From Actinomycetes bacterium (lineage in GTDB: Bacteria; Actinomycetota; Acidimicrobiia; Acidimicrobiales; RAAP-2), in NCBI GenBank assembly GCA_021791615.1, contig JAJYWG010000408.1, forward strand, positions 1 through 6,185: a DNA stretch of 6,185 nt. Reading direction: 5' to 3'. The stretch's first letter is position 1. Each line of letters begins with the position of its first letter. The notes below the pieces were generated by a model that saw nothing but the letters and a program-made list of their open reading frames with translations, had not been told where the DNA came from and did not search any database. This document shows positions 5,643 through 6,185 of this stretch, in pieces. Made by a program: the position numbers and the translations under genes.

Positions 5643-6185
5643 AGATTGCCGACGTCACAACGACGATCGTTGCGGTTCCGCAAGTTCGGTCCTACAAGTC
5701 GTCATGGAGGCGCACCTTTCACGGCCGAGGGGCGCAGTGTAGCGTGCTCGTGGAGGTTAAGACCGACGACGGTCTTATCGGGATCGGCGAGTCTCCCGTG
5801 GTCTATGCAGCGCAGCCCGAGGTCACCTGTGCGCTGGTCGACGGGGTGCGCGATCTCGTGATCGGCGCTGACCCCCTCGACCACGACCTCCTGCGCAAGT
5901 CGATCTACGCCGAAACCGGAATGGCCCATCTCGGAACTCAGGGAATGGCCTGGGCCCTGTCCGGGCTCGACACGGCGTTGTGGGATCTCGTCGGCAAGGT
6001 ATTCGGGCAGCCGCTCCACAAGGTCTGGGGCAGCGCCTGGCGCACGCGTTCGCCGTTCTACGCAGACATCCCTCCCGCAGAGCCGAAGGCCATGGCGGAC
6101 GAGGCGCGGGAGTGGGTCGCACGAGGCTTCCAGACGATCTACTTCAAAGTCGGGTTCGACCCGCAGTTGGACGTTGCAGATCGGA
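5639..6185 (+). CDS. Mandelate racemase/muconate lactonizing enzyme family protein, N-terminal part (cut by window end)
   Basis: An enolase-superfamily enzyme, which abstracts the proton next to a carboxylate using Mg2+; members are sugar-acid dehydratases, racemases, epimerases or cycloisomerases. The 182 visible residues cover the N-terminal capping domain, with VLVEVKTDDGLIGIGES (36-52), and the entry to the barrel, with WALSGLDTALWDLVGKVFGQ (105-124), characteristic of the family. The first barrel strand reads QTIYFKVG, with Lys170 at the second Lys of the usual KxK motif and Tyr168 at the first. The Mg2+ ligands and the opposite acid/base lie beyond the window, so the subfamily cannot be fixed. 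The GTG start overlaps the MBL stop as GTGA and has a good ribosome site. Full members are about 360-400 aa, so roughly half is missing. It probably catalyses the diagnostic chemical step of the pathway. Confidence 0.92.
   Translation, partial: MKIADVTTTIVAVPQVRSYKSSWRRTFHGRGAQCSVLVEVKTDDGLIGIGESPVVYAAQPEVTCALVDGVRDLVIGADPLDHDLLRKSIYAETGMAHLGTQGMAWALSGLDTALWDLVGKVFGQPLHKVWGSAWRTRSPFYADIPPAEPKAMADEAREWVARGFQTIYFKVGFDPQLDVADR

Noticed and set aside
1..6185. CRISPR array, tRNA/rRNA genes, transposase, toxin-antitoxin or phage-defence genes
   Set aside because: No regularly spaced repeats, no structural RNA sequence and no diagnostic motifs for these were seen on reading the window.

Overview
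The window comes from a high-G+C bacterium. The G/C-dominated third codon positions, GTG starts and a probable leaderless regulator gene suggest an actinomycete (inference; the genus cannot be read from this sequence). All five protein genes lie on the + strand.

Left part (1-1847): the C-terminal part of a long, low-complexity Ala/Gly/Pro/Arg-rich protein whose frame is already open at the window edge. It has two weakly hydrophobic segments, Arg-rich patches and a Pro/Ser-rich tail. This layout resembles cytoplasmic tails of actinobacterial conjugation or secretion membrane proteins, but no diagnostic domain is visible. The gene contains a strong 15-bp inverted repeat (501-560) and a short tandem repeat near 193-260. 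A hairpin sits on its stop codon.

Junction (1848-2012): about 165 bases without a convincing gene. Its right end carries a sigma70-type promoter (TTGACA, 18-bp spacer, extended TACATC) overlapped by a 24-bp imperfect palindrome. The palindrome is a good candidate operator for the regulator that begins at its edge.

Right part (2013-6185): a tightly packed catabolic-type operon. In order it encodes a GntR/FCD regulator, a two-domain alpha/beta hydrolase of the acetylxylan-esterase/dienelactone-hydrolase type, a metallo-beta-lactamase-fold hydrolase and an enolase-superfamily enzyme (mandelate racemase/muconate lactonizing type) cut by the window end. The genes overlap by 8, 4 and 4 bp, and each of the three enzyme genes has a clear Shine-Dalgarno sequence inside the preceding gene, so translational coupling is likely.

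A reasonable joint role, by inference, is use of an esterified or lactonised organic acid, possibly a sugar acid or an aromatic-derived acid. The esterase would release the acid, the MBL enzyme would open a lactone or cleave a second ester, and the enolase-superfamily enzyme would dehydrate, racemise or cycloisomerise the product. The regulator would sense an acid intermediate. The substrate cannot be determined here. I saw no CRISPR array, tRNA, rRNA, transposase, or defence or toxin system.
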